Shown: piece after piece, positions 11,885 to 21,620 of the stretch
Layout: each line of letters begins with the position of its first letter
Position numbering within the stretch: position 1 is the stretch's first letter
NCBI GenBank assembly: GCA_951213105.1
Contig: OX578138.1
Span: 89,375,914-89,439,913 of the forward strand
Source of the DNA: Amaurobius ferox
Lineage: Eukaryota; Arthropoda; Arachnida; Araneae; Amaurobiidae
Length of the DNA stretch: 64,000 bases
Reading direction: 5' to 3'
Notes under the pieces: generated by a model
Told to the model about the DNA's origin: nothing
What the model saw: the letters and a program-made list of their open reading frames with translations, nothing else
Database searches by the model: none
Position numbers and translations under genes: made by a program

Positions 11885-12952
11885 CAGTCAAACCTCGATA
11901 TGTCGAATTTGAAGGAAGTAGAAAAAAATTCGAGATATAGAAAATTCTAAAAATTTTATGGAATTTATAAAATAATATATATGTAGTGGTTCTATACTTT
12001 TTAATACATTTTCAAAAAAAATCACTTACTTTATCTTGCAGACAGACAAGTATTACCCAATAAAATGCTGACAACAAATAAAGCGAGGCTTGAAATGATT
12101 GGATACACATTTAATTTAATACTATATCAGTACATACATTATTAAAATTTAATCTTGCGTTTCTTTACTTTGCAAAATAGTCATCTATGACAGTTTGGTT
12201 ACAGGTACTGAATCCTTCAATATCTGTCACATTTTCCAAATGAGCTAGGCGGATCCAAATGAGCTTAATTTTGTGGCAATAGTTTACTTTAAAACTCAGA
12301 ATAATACCTTGGTACAAAGGCTGTAACTTAAAAGCTGTGTTTGGTGGCATGAAATGAATTTTCACGGATATTAATTTCGGCACGTTATTATGCGCTGTAC
12401 AGTTGTCCAAAAAGAGAACAATATCGCGTTTTCAACGGCACATTTTTCTATCTAGTTCCTTCAACTAATTAGTGAAAATTTCGGCAGTCATCCAAGCCTT
12501 TTAGTTCGCAAAATAAGTCATTGGAAAGATTTTATTCCCGAAAAACAGCGGGGTTTAGCAGATGTACCTATCATAAGAGGTTTGAGCCTTTCTGAACCAC
12601 CCATATTAGTGCAAAATAGCACCGTTAATCTTTCGTTGCTCCTTTTCCCGACATGACATGCTTCACCTTTAATGGCCATAGTTTTATCAGGTATACACTT
12701 AAAAAATAGTCCTGTTTCATCTGCATTAAACACATTTTTGGATCGTATTTTTCCAATTGAAAAGATGAAAATGGAAAGATGATCCAAATGGTAAAATGAA
12801 AAAATTCGAGATATCGAGAGTTTGATTAGAAAAATTTCGAGTTAAAGAATTTGTTTTACATTAGTTTCATTTTTATAGTGAAGGAAGATGAAAATATTTC
12901 GAGATATCGGAAATTTCGAGATACCGAGGTTCGACATATCGAGGTTTACCTG
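11885..12952 (-). mobile_element. Tigger/pogo-type DNA transposon, internally deleted, complete ends
   Basis: Terminal inverted repeats begin CAGTCAAACCTCGATATGTC at the left and, reverse-complemented, CAGGTAAACCTCGATATGTC at the right; about 23 of the first 26 bases match. Both ends are flanked by TA (11883-11884 and 12953-12954), the target duplication expected for Tc1/mariner/pogo elements. Several TTCGAGATAT motifs lie just inside each end. The element is 1068 bp, far shorter than usual (about 2.5 kb). Only the catalytic part of the transposase remains, on the minus strand. Confidence 0.92.
12165..12787 (-). pseudogene. Tigger/pogo transposase, catalytic-domain remnant
   Basis: Two minus-strand frames (12787 to 12518, then 12410 to 12165) cover the DDE/D domain. 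The first has FNADETGLFFK, which contains the first catalytic Asp. The second has DNCTAH (second Asp) and LQPLYQGI, where this family normally has LQPLDQGI, so the third catalytic Asp is replaced by Tyr. Stops or frameshifts separate the two pieces (12411-12517). The N-terminal helix-turn-helix and CENP-B-type DNA-binding domains are absent, consistent with an internal deletion. The product, if made, could not cut DNA by the known mechanism. Confidence 0.9.
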
Positions 12953-13091
12953 TATATAAGAGGAAGGGGGGGGGGTCTATCGACACGATAGCCCATACTT
13001 ATATCTATTAATGAGCCTTATTAAATAAAAAACAATTAAAAAAATAAAAAAAATATTTTTATTTAAAGACATAAATCGTATATACAAGCCT
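12953..13091. repeat. G-run and A/T-rich low-complexity sequence
   Basis: A run of about ten or eleven G lies near 12965-12976, just outside the Tigger element, followed by A/T-rich low-complexity sequence to about 13070. Confidence 0.6.
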
Positions 13092-13510
13092 GAGAGATCG
13101 TCATCAGAGGCACATACTATCTTGGGAAAATGTTAGAGTGGGCGATTTACACCCAATCAAGCTACGATTAAATTTGCATATGATTAATAACAGAAAGGGA
13201 CAAATAAATGCAAATGAAGTAAAAGAATACAAAATATACAAATATCACAGCATTCAGAATTAAAATTATTGAATTAGCTGCATATTTAAACATCTACTTG
13301 TGTTATTTTTACTATTTCAAAAATTTCACTTCTTTACTATATGCTGTGACATTTGTATATTGTGTCTTTTGCTTCGTTTCACTTATACATACTTATATCT
13401 TTTGGCCATTAATGATGTGCACATTGCGATTCCAATGTGGCTGAGTATAACTTGCCCAATGTACCTTTTCGCCTGTCATATGCTTTTGATGATGGTCGTT
13501 TTACTCTCTA
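13092..13510. repeat. Long imperfect inverted repeat (foldback)
   Basis: The left arm, about 13092-13262, pairs with the right arm, about 13338-13510, around a ~75-base centre. The best part pairs AATATACAAAT-TCACAGCAT near 13234-13256 with its complement near 13338-13362. Outer parts such as ATTAATAA and the GATCGTCATC region match at roughly 70 percent by eye. The 83-codon frame at 13300-13551 lies across the right arm and is probably not coding. Confidence 0.65.
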
Positions 13511-13570
13511 AAGCGCTCCCGCTTTTACATATATTTTACGTATTAGAGTGAAAATAAATACTTTTATTTT

Positions 13571-14574
13571 TAACACTTTCCAACATAGTTGATAAGTGTT
13601 TATAACATTGGTAACTATGTCTGTCGTCTGTTCGTTCACGCGATAACAGCCGTAAAATTGACTTTATCGAAATTAAATTTTAGTATGTTGTTCAGACGGT
13701 TTGTGGGACATATGGGAATGTAAATGAATTATATCATCCAATTAGTTTTGGAGTAAACCCGGGTTGAAAAAATGAAATACATTGAACTGTATGGGACCTA
13801 ATTTTCAAACATATTTTAATCAAAATTAAAATTCACAATTTGCTTTAAAAATTTTTAAAAATATTCAAATTATCCCATAAAATATATAAAAGAAATTCAG
13901 CAAAATATGTTCGCTAGTTTTTAAATAAAAATGAAAATAATAATTACATCCATTTCATGTGAAGAGATCGCGTGGCCCACTTCAATATAAAATATGGCAG
14001 ACATATTTTTTACCAGTTCAAAATCGTGATATTTAATGTTCCTTTAAATTTATATTTAGTGTTGCTTTTGTCCTAAAACCGCTTTATGTTTACGTATTTT
14101 CAGTGAATATATATTCTGCGCCAACGCAGTTACTATATTTTTGAGTTTACATGATCATCAAATTTTCTTTATTTCTACAACGAAGCCTAATTTTAACTTA
14201 TGCAGAATGTAAACCAATCAAGTTGTAAGATTTTTTATTAAGAATTGTTGAATTTCTTTAGCGCAAAATTATTTAGCTCTGGAGTCTGGAATATGGGTGA
14301 TATGAATGAAATATTTATTGATTTTACATATAGAAGCAAACGATTTTATTGTATAGTATTGACTTCTTCGTTGAAATTTTAAGCATGGCGTTAGACTGTA
14401 CTTTTACCTCCATGACTTTAGATTTTCAGTAAAATAAATTATTGCAGTACTGTAACAATTTTAAAAATATCAGCGCTGAATGTATCTCATTTTGGAGATG
14501 TTAAAATAAAATTGCGCTGCAGTTGGAAAGTGTTTCGTAATCAATAATTTATAGATGGTTGATCTTTTTTGTTT
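13571..14574 (-). mobile_element. Family C element, full length (~1.0 kb)
   Basis: It begins with the terminal hairpin (TAACACTTTCCAACATAGTT, then GATAAGTGTTTA), here at the left because the copy is in minus orientation. A GTCTGT tract, the CGATAACAGCCGTAAA module, the CCCGGGTTGAAAAAATGAAA block, GCGCCAACGCAG, and the head (ATGGTTGATC, then TTTTTTGTTT) at 14561-14574 follow. One of the best complete copies in the window. Confidence 0.9.
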
Positions 14575-14869
14575 AAATTTGTAGTTGTTTTGGGTTTCCA
14601 AATGTTCAATACGTTTTGATCGATCGAATTTCGGGAGTTTCCAACCAACCGCAATAATTATCCTTCTTACGTGATGTGCATTTGAGAAAAGGCAAAATTA
14701 CATTGTCTTTTTTCAAAGTATGAACAGACAAACTAAAACGTATTTGAAAAAAAAAATCAGAATTAGAATTTTATGTAAAATGTATAGCAATTCTATAAAT
14801 TTTGTCTTTGGGGATATGCAGATTTAAAAAAGGCCAAGGAATTGTAGAGTAATTAAATAAAAGAAACAA

Positions 14870-14895
14870 CTGGTATATTAAGAATATATTTATTT
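14870..14895 (-). terminator. Polyadenylation signal candidate for the chitin-binding gene
   Basis: AATAAA on the minus strand lies at 14889-14894, followed by an AT-rich stretch. It sits about 500 bases downstream of the last exon I can define and no other gene lies between. The link to that gene is inference. Confidence 0.4.
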
Positions 14896-15390
14896 CAAGA
14901 ACGTTTACAGTGGAAAGTAGTAGTGGAATAATTAAAATCTACTAGGAAAACTGATATCTACAAGTAAAAGCATCACAAGGGAAAACATAGTGTGGATAAT
15001 ATGTATAGTATTGGTATAAGGTCTTGGTGATAAGGAATCTATTAGCACTATATCTAATTGCCCTCGAAATTTATTGGAGTAGAACCTTCTACGGTGCAAT
15101 ATAGACCACGGATATTTCAACAGAACTCCTCAAAAGTTTAAAATATCAACAACATGTCAGCTACATGACAAACAATTGCTTTTCATTTAAAAATTTAAAA
15201 AAGTCTGGCTAGATGGTGTCCCGCAACAGATACTATAAAAACTTTTTAATTTTCGATGTACTTCATCGTGATGTACTTCATCATTTAATTTGTGATGTAC
15301 TTCATCGGCAATATCAATTGACTGGCATTATGTTAGCTGTCTCTAATAAAAACAGCTGAATCCAAAATACTAAAATACCATTATCCGCCT
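14896..15390 (-). other. Downstream intron and probable 3' exon region of the chitin-binding gene
   Basis: After the splice donor at 15391-15392 (minus-strand GTAGGC), a further exon must follow before the poly(A) signal. One candidate acceptor on the minus strand is CTTTTACTTGTAG, near 14955-14970. Entered in phase 0 from the previous exon it would give a short tail of about 20 codons to a stop. I cannot prove this choice. A GATGTACTTCATC unit occurs three times at 15255-15306. Confidence 0.3.
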
Positions 15391-15392
15391 AC

Positions 15393-16043
15393 CTCTACAC
15401 GTGCTGCAACAAAAAATGCCTTCGGTGGTTGACTGCCTGTCGGTTTCTCAGAATCACCATCTTTATCAATTTTATTTAAGGAATATGATGGACTCGCGCG
15501 AGGACGGACTGGAGTCTTCTGAGGCGGGTCGTCTATGTTATTATCTGTGATATCACTGGGGGGATTCGAACGTGACGGAAGTTTTGAATGTTCGGGAATG
15601 TCGGGAATTTTTGGTGATATACTATCAAACACTGGACTTACATCAACCTCTCCCTTTCTATGAATTTTGGGAATGTCGGGAAATTTTGGTGATATACCAT
15701 CAAACAATGGACCACCCCCTGGCTTTGTATGAATTTCGGGAGAATATAATTTGTCGTTCAAACCATAATAGGATATTGAAATCGCGCAAGGAATAGAATC
15801 TTTTGGATATGTACATGTCAAAGTTAATTGGTTAAATACAGTCAGGTTTCCACAAAAGAAAGACCACTGAAGCATCTGAATTCGACCACCAGGCTTGGCG
15901 ACAGTGTGGCAGACGTGAAAAACTTGGCAGTTGTTGTCTACGTCAGCGTAGTAACCGTCCTTACTACATTTGAATGTAGTTTTCAGCTCTTCATGCAGTA
16001 CATCTTCATATCCAGCAGGGAGTTCGTATGCAGCACGCTTTGC
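15393..16043 (-). CDS. Secreted chitin-binding (CBM14/peritrophin-A type) protein, main internal exon
   Basis: This 651-base exon (217 codons, phase 0 at both ends) is the clearest host gene. Reading down from 16043 it starts AKRAAYELPAGYEDV and contains a six-cysteine chitin-binding type-2 domain. Its cysteines are at residues 26, 39, 45, 64, 77 and 86, with the typical YYAD, NCQVFHVC, SFFCGN and FNQLTLTC blocks. An acidic linker with YGLNDKLYSPE follows, then a Pro/Ser/Asp-rich region. There a motif is duplicated: FDGISPKFPDIP near residue 115 and FDSISPKIPDIP soon after. The acceptor is TTTATAG on the minus strand at 16044-16050, just after an in-frame TAG; the donor is GAG|GTAGGC at 15393/15392. 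Proteins of this class bind chitin outside the cell, in cuticle or peritrophic matrix; which tissue is unknown. The plus-strand frames at 15572-16338 are shadows or unrecognised. Confidence 0.88.
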
Positions 16044-16050
16044 CTATAAA

Positions 16051-16548
16051 CACATTTTAGAATTTATGGTACTGGTAATGCAATTAATTTATAAAACAAT
16101 ATATATATACATTGTCATGCCAGAATTATCAATATTTCAAATATGGAATGGATACAATGAAATGTCTAGTAAGTTTAATACTGCATTGTCAGTGCATGCT
16201 AATAAAGTATGGAAAATGCAAACTACTTTGGGACCATTGCAGGACTGCACCATAGCGCCAGACTGTCTGTCATGGTCAACTGTTGTTATTACAAGAATTT
16301 ATGATATCTCAGATGTACTCAAACATTTTAAACCCTAGTTGTAGATCCCTCCCAGCCAGTCATACGCAATATCTTGTCAAACACGTGAATCTACATTACA
16401 AAACGTTCGAACCAACGAGATGGAGGAATTGTGCCTAATCTCAAATTAAAGGAAGGGGGAGCTAAAGAATCCCCCAAAAAGCTTTTTCACAATATATTGA
16501 ATATAATTTGGGACTCAGCACTTATAACTAATAATTCAGTGCTTAACT
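16051..16548. other. Intron sequence between minisatellite and chitin-binding exon
   Basis: No exon recognised on the minus strand. A plus-strand frame (to 16338) gives a fairly complex protein sequence but matches nothing I know. AG-rich sequence at 16450-16480. Confidence 0.35.
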
Positions 16549-17389
16549 ACATAACTTAAGACTTGACTATAATTTAAGACTTGACTATAACTTAAGACTT
16601 GACTATAACTTAAGACTTGACTATAACTTAAGACTTGACTATAACTTAAGACTTGACTATAATTTAAGACTTGACTATAAGTTAAGACTTGACTATAACT
16701 TAAGACTTGGCTATAACTTAAGACTTGACTATAATTTAAGACTTGACTATAACTTAAGACTTGACTATAACTTAAGACTTGACTATAACTTAAGACTTGA
16801 CTATAATTTAAGACTTGACTATAACTTAAGACTTGACTATAACTTAAGACTTGACTATAATTTAAGACTTGACTATAACTTAAGACTTGACTATAACTTA
16901 AGACTAGACTATAATTTAAGACTTGACTATAACTTAAGACTTGACTATAACTTAAGACTTGACTATAACTTAAGACTTGACTATAATTTAAGACTTGACT
17001 ATAACTTAAGACTTGACTATAACTTAAGATTTGACTATAATTTAAGACTTGACTATAATTTAAGACTTGACTATAACTTAAGACTTGACTATAACTTAAG
17101 ACTTGACTATAACTTAAGACTTGACTATAATTTAAGACTTGACTATAACTTAAGACTTGACAATAACTTAAGACTTGACTATAAATTAAGACTTGACTAT
17201 AACTTAAGACTTGACTGTAACTTAAGACTTGACTTTAACTTAAGACTTGACTGTAATTTAAGACTTGACTATAACTTAAGACTTGACTATAACTTAAGAC
17301 TTGACTATAATTTAAGACTTGACTATAATTTAAGACTTGACTATAACTTAAGACTTGACCAAACTTAAGACTTTACTATAACTTAAGAC
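16549..17389. repeat. 18-bp minisatellite, about 47 copies, intronic
   Basis: The unit is ACTTGACTATAACTTAAG, repeated in tandem for about 841 bases with few substitutions. Most variation is one base (AACTTAAG or AATTTAAG). The T variant recurs every three or four units (spacings 4, 3, 3, 4, 3 in the middle), which suggests a higher-order repeat of about ten units. The last units before 17389 are more degraded. It lies between the signal-peptide exon and the chitin-binding exon on the minus strand, so it is probably intronic. Confidence 0.95.
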
Positions 17390-17579
17390 ATGGCAATTCG
17401 CCAGAAAGACAAGAATTCTGCGTTATTCTTGAAAATTTTATTATCATGTTTGCTACGTGAAGGAACTGATTGATGTTCAGTGGCAAAAAACAAGAAAATG
17501 TCGGGAAGTTGTCGATACGAGTTATTCTGGATCTATACACTACATCCAGGTCACTATAGTCATCGAAGGTAAAATATAC

Positions 17580-17663
17580 ATTTTTACCTGCCATTCCCAT
17601 GCACGATGCTATTACAAAAAGCATGAAGATCAGCTTGAATAGCTTGCCATCAAGAATTAGCAT
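17580..17663 (-). CDS. Signal-peptide exon of the chitin-binding gene (probable exon 1)
   Basis: A minus-strand ATG at 17661-17663 opens MLILDGKLFKLIFMLFVIA followed by SCMGMAGKN. This is a textbook signal peptide: a Lys in the n-region, a hydrophobic core LIFMLFVIA, and a small-residue cleavage site around GMA. It lies 1.5 kb upstream of the CBM14 exon in the same orientation. Two donors are possible. CAG|GTAAAA (exon end 17588) is the stronger but is phase 1. AAT|GTATAT (exon end 17580) is weaker but phase 0, which fits the next exon. A small unseen exon, or an acceptor inside the next exon at GAAG|ATGTA, could also resolve the phase. The downstream open frame to 17376 is intron read-through. 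Confidence 0.65.
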
Positions 17664-19300
17664 AACAATATCTAGAATACATGCAGCATTCTAGACATTG
17701 TAAGCACTTACTTTTTTCCTTATTGGATGAAACAGCCGACAATAAATCGATAAAATAAAATATTGGGATACATACAGTAGCATAATAATTTATGCTTACG
17801 AAAAAAAATGTTAAATATTAAACATATGTTGAATGACCTTCTTGCCTTTTTTTGAATGCATATGTTGAATATCTTTTATTATATGTTGAATATCCTTCTT
17901 GCATGATATATGTTTACTAACCCGTATGTAAGAACTTATAATTTTATTATTCATATAATGAAAAATGTAATTTAATTGGCGCTAAAATTTTGTAATACAG
18001 TTCTGTTCACTGTGAGACCTTTTAGGTAATTTTAAATAAGTGAACAAAGAACTCAGCCGAATGACGTCAAGGTTGACAGTTTTGCTCGGACTGATTTACG
18101 ACCCATAAATCCATGAAATCATCAGCTGAAAAAAATTACCATGGAGAAATTGGAAGTAAAAGATGCTTCCTCGCAAGACTAGCACAAGTGCCATAAGCCC
18201 CAACAAAAAGGTGTAATCAGGATGCACCATAAAATCACATAAGAAGCAAGGCCAATGATAAACGGGGGAAGAAAAGGCCAATGAAACTCATCAAAAAACA
18301 AAGCCAACGTGAATCGGAGAAGGTGTGGTTCCCCGAAACAAGACTCTAATAAATGTTTTTGGCGAGAGAGAGATGCTTATTGGAGTTCGCCAGAGTCGAT
18401 AAGTAGAGTTCAACAGAGATGGTGACTGGAAGTGAAGTATGTAGTCGCAAAAGAGCGACAGCAGTATAAATGATGTGTGACACGGAAAAGCGAATCTCTA
18501 TAATAAGGGAGAGCACATCAACTTCCCCAAGACATGCCCTGTGCATTGATGCCTATGTTACTGCAATGAACAAGGTACGTACCAACAAGTACAATATGTC
18601 AAACGGCCGAGCTTAAAGCATTTTCAGTGTTCAGATTTACCATAGGCTCACATTAATCCCCTAGATTATTCATAGGACTTTTCTAAAACAATTAAGAATT
18701 TAAACCAATGAAAATTGTAAATTGATTTATTGTTGAGGATTCTAGTGATAACGTATGTAATAATAATTGAGTGTACATAAAATAAATATAATTTTAAAAG
18801 ATAAATTGTGTATTTGATGATCAATATGTTGATTTTTAGCTTCGGTAAGAGAGCTTCCACTTGTGAGATAAATCAAGTGAGTTATTTTGGTTACAGTATT
18901 TGCTACTACGTATATGTTCTTATTAAATAAAATTTACACGATATTTTGGTGCTTGACCCCCTTTTCTTCGCTATATAGTTTTGCCACATTAACAAACATT
19001 TGTAAATCTATTCCTCCATTTATTTCTTCATCTATTCCTCCAACTATTCTGCTGGCGTTGCAATAGATAGAACTCAGATAAAGACTGATATGGACTCAGC
19101 ATCAAGTTCCAGAGGAAGTAGGACATTTCTCTAAGGGTATTCACTTCCAGAATTTTCCCCCATTCCCTGTGAACATTATTTATTTTTAAAATATCTATTT
19201 TTCTAGATCGGTTAGTTCAGAATTGTTTCTTGAAACAAGCATTTCCTGTTATTGGCCATAGATAGAGCTTGAGAGGCCACTGTTATGGATTCAGCTTTGA
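17664..19300. other. Unassigned sequence, with an LTR-like segment at 18010-18655
   Basis: This lies upstream of the chitin-binding gene, so its promoter should be at the left side, but no clear TATA box is seen. Bases 18010-18655 begin TGTGAGACC, end GGCTCACA and contain ATTTACGACC, resembling the segments at 1947 and 22185. They also contain AATAAATG near 18349. No target-site duplication found. The minus-strand frames at 18096 and 18346 are not recognisable. Confidence 0.35.
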
Positions 19301-19307
19301 GTTCAAG

Positions 19308-19385
19308 GATGTTTGACATGTGCTCTTTCGTCAAAAACTCGAATTTGAATTTGCAACTCCGTCTATTTTCTCTATACTTTTTACA
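19308..19385 (+). mobile_element. Family A tail, old relic
   Basis: The order GTTTGACATGTGCTCTTTCG, CAAAAACTCGAATTTGAATT and a C/T-rich run ending TATACTTT follows the last ~80 bases of family A but is well diverged. The terminal hairpin is lost. Confidence 0.55.
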
Positions 19386-21130
19386 TGTTTAATGGCAAAT
19401 AATAAACAAATGATTTCTTAAATATATAAAAGAATTGATGTGAAATAGATTTGCTGCTTAGTAGCAAATGTACTTGCATTTATGTTTTCTAAAAATGATG
19501 AAAACATAGATGTGCTTGCATTTATGTTTTCTAAAAATAGACTAGAATTGGTGACCATGGAGGTAGCCAGAATCTTTTTCATCAGGAAGTTTCATATGTA
19601 GCTTATGGAAGGGAAATGACTTCTATTGTCTTCGACACTATTCCTGGTATCTGTAAAGCCTTTTAATCAAATCGATTTTTAAGTTTAATATAAAAACAAA
19701 CTGATGTGTCCAACACAGGGAGTTTTATTCCCTATTGTTAATAAATTTAAATTTGTGGAGAAAATTATAAATTAAGTTAGAGGTATATTATTATTAGATC
19801 TTTATAAGAAATCTATAAGATTTTTGTTATTTCCGATTAAAATATGCATAGTGAATTTCATATAATTCGTGTAATTATTTCGAGAGATATCTTATTCTCT
19901 GTAATGAAACAGCATTTCAGATAACTTGAGAACGGCTTATAACTACTACAAAAAATGGTTCTTTATTTCTGGTTAATATTATTTAGTCATTTAGTAACAG
20001 AGAAAACATTAAAAATTTAAAGGTTTTTCTACAGTTTTGATCAAAACCACTCAATATCTGAAGAATGACGTAGGTTACATTTTGCAAAGAAATTTGCTTT
20101 CCCAACTAGGAATTGAACCATGAAGCTCTGTCGTTGACCTACTGGGATTGAATTGGAACCTCTTATTGTAGAAATGAACGCCACATTTTCTGTAATAACA
20201 AACTGAAGCACAATGTAAAATACCGCTTGAAAAGATAAACATACGCACTTTACGGAAATCATTGAATATCCTTCTTCAATGCAACATTCTTTGATTTGGA
20301 CAACCAAATGAGCGCAAGACAATTCCTGCTAAGCAGAACTTGGTGGTAGGTGACACTACTGCATTTTTCTCTGTTGTTCAGCTATATTCTGTTTTGCCCG
20401 CCGATTGGGTTTTTCAGTGCCAAGCTCGTTTCACTGCAGCAGGAAATCTAATGATTTCCGGAACATGCATATGCCGACGTATTTCTGTTTGAGTTGCAAA
20501 GCAGTTCATTATTGATTGAGCGCAACATCAAGCGCTTTATTTAGTGTTCTGTAAGATATGTCATTCTTTTCTAAATAGAAAATACATATAAAATTGCTAT
20601 TTTAGAAACATATTTTAAAGCTCTTTCGCTAAAATTTTTTTTCTATTATTTAAAATTTTTGAAATTTAAGGAAGATCCCAAGGTTTTAGCTCCCATAGAA
20701 TAAATAGGCTTCTGAGATTTTCTGTTTGGAAAAAATAAATTACTAACTGTATTCGATTTGCTCAATTAATTTAAGAGATATAGTGTCCAGCAATGACATA
20801 ATTCAATTTTCTAAAGTCTCGAAAATGGATTGAGATATTTTATAAATATTATATGTAAATATCGGGGAAAAATTTACAAAGCATTCACGTATTGGATGGC
20901 ATTGGGTTTACTTTAAATGTTATTAATTCTCTCATTTACATCAAAATTCTGAAATCTCTCAAGAAAGACGAATTTAGGCGTCTTGTAAAAATTACATTGT
21001 TTTAAAAATAAATAATCCTTTATAAAAAACAATTTTGTAACATTTTTATCAAGAATTAGGTTTTAAAAATGTTTTTTCTTAAAAAAAAAATATGTTCGAA
21101 GAAATGAAACTTTTCTGCCCCCCCCCCCAC
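19386..21130. other. Unassigned AT-rich sequence; possible tRNA-like fragment
   Basis: Nothing gene-like is recognised. On the minus strand, GGTTCAATTCC near 20107-20117 resembles an internal polymerase III B box, preceded by a GACAGAGCTTC stretch; this could be a SINE remnant but no full tRNA fold is visible. Bases 19470-19535 carry a ~42-base tandem duplication (CTTGCATTTATGTTTTCT twice). Confidence 0.3.
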
Positions 21131-21345
21131 CTCCCCATACCCACAGGCCTTCAATATTCACGGATTTTAAATAGGCGTTCCAATTTTATTTTACTTAGTC
21201 AGTTTGTTCGAAAGCTATCATGCTCACAGTCATCATTCAAAAAGTGGTAAATTCGCATTCAAGGATGCTTAGCATATAAAAATAAATCAAATCCAACAGT
21301 CGAATTTTTGACATCATTACTATACTCCCCTTTTACACAGTATAA
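21115..21345 (+). mobile_element. Family A 3' half, old relic, with C-run
   Basis: A run of about a dozen C at 21118-21130 is followed by the family A order in degraded form: CTTCAATATTCACGGATT, GTTCCAATTTTATTT, CAGTTTGTTCG, AAGGATGCTTAG and TCGAATTTTTGACATC, then TATACTCCCC. The tail hairpin is eroded. The frequent GGGG/CCCC run at this place in family A explains the C-run. Confidence 0.55.
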
Positions 21346-21463
21346 AAGAAATACCTATTCTTTAAGTACAGCGAATATTTTCAATCTTACCACATATGCT
21401 TGTGCAATTTATATAAACATAAAATACAAAAATTCAAATATTTTCTATAGCTTAAAATTACAA

Positions 21464-21620
21464 GAATATTAAATTTCAACTTCGCTTTCTGTTATTTTGT
21501 ATATCTTATTTAGGTAAAGAAACAAATATGGTTATACCTACAAGATTATTAAATTTCAACTTCGCGTTTTGTTATTTTGTATATCTTATTTAGGGAGAGA
21601 AACAAATATGGTTACACCTA
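21464..21620. repeat. ~77-bp tandem duplication
   Basis: Two adjacent copies of a ~77-base unit containing TTAAATTTCAACTTCGC, TTGTATATCTTATTTAGG and AAACAAATATGGTTA, differing at only a few positions, so the duplication is recent. Confidence 0.85.

Noticed and set aside
13300..13551. 83-codon hydrophobic frame as a membrane protein
   Set aside because: It lies in one arm of the foldback; its hydrophobic look comes from T-rich DNA, and there is no conserved pattern.
15572..16338. Plus-strand frames opposite the chitin-binding exon
   Set aside because: The minus strand carries the conserved six-cysteine domain with splice sites, so the plus-strand frames across 15572-16049 are shadows. The extension to 16338 has no recognisable content.
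16549..17389. CRISPR array
   Set aside because: Units are 18 bp with no unique spacers; it is a eukaryotic minisatellite.
20095..20120. tRNA gene from a B-box-like word
   Set aside because: No matching A box, cloverleaf or terminator could be built; at most a SINE remnant.
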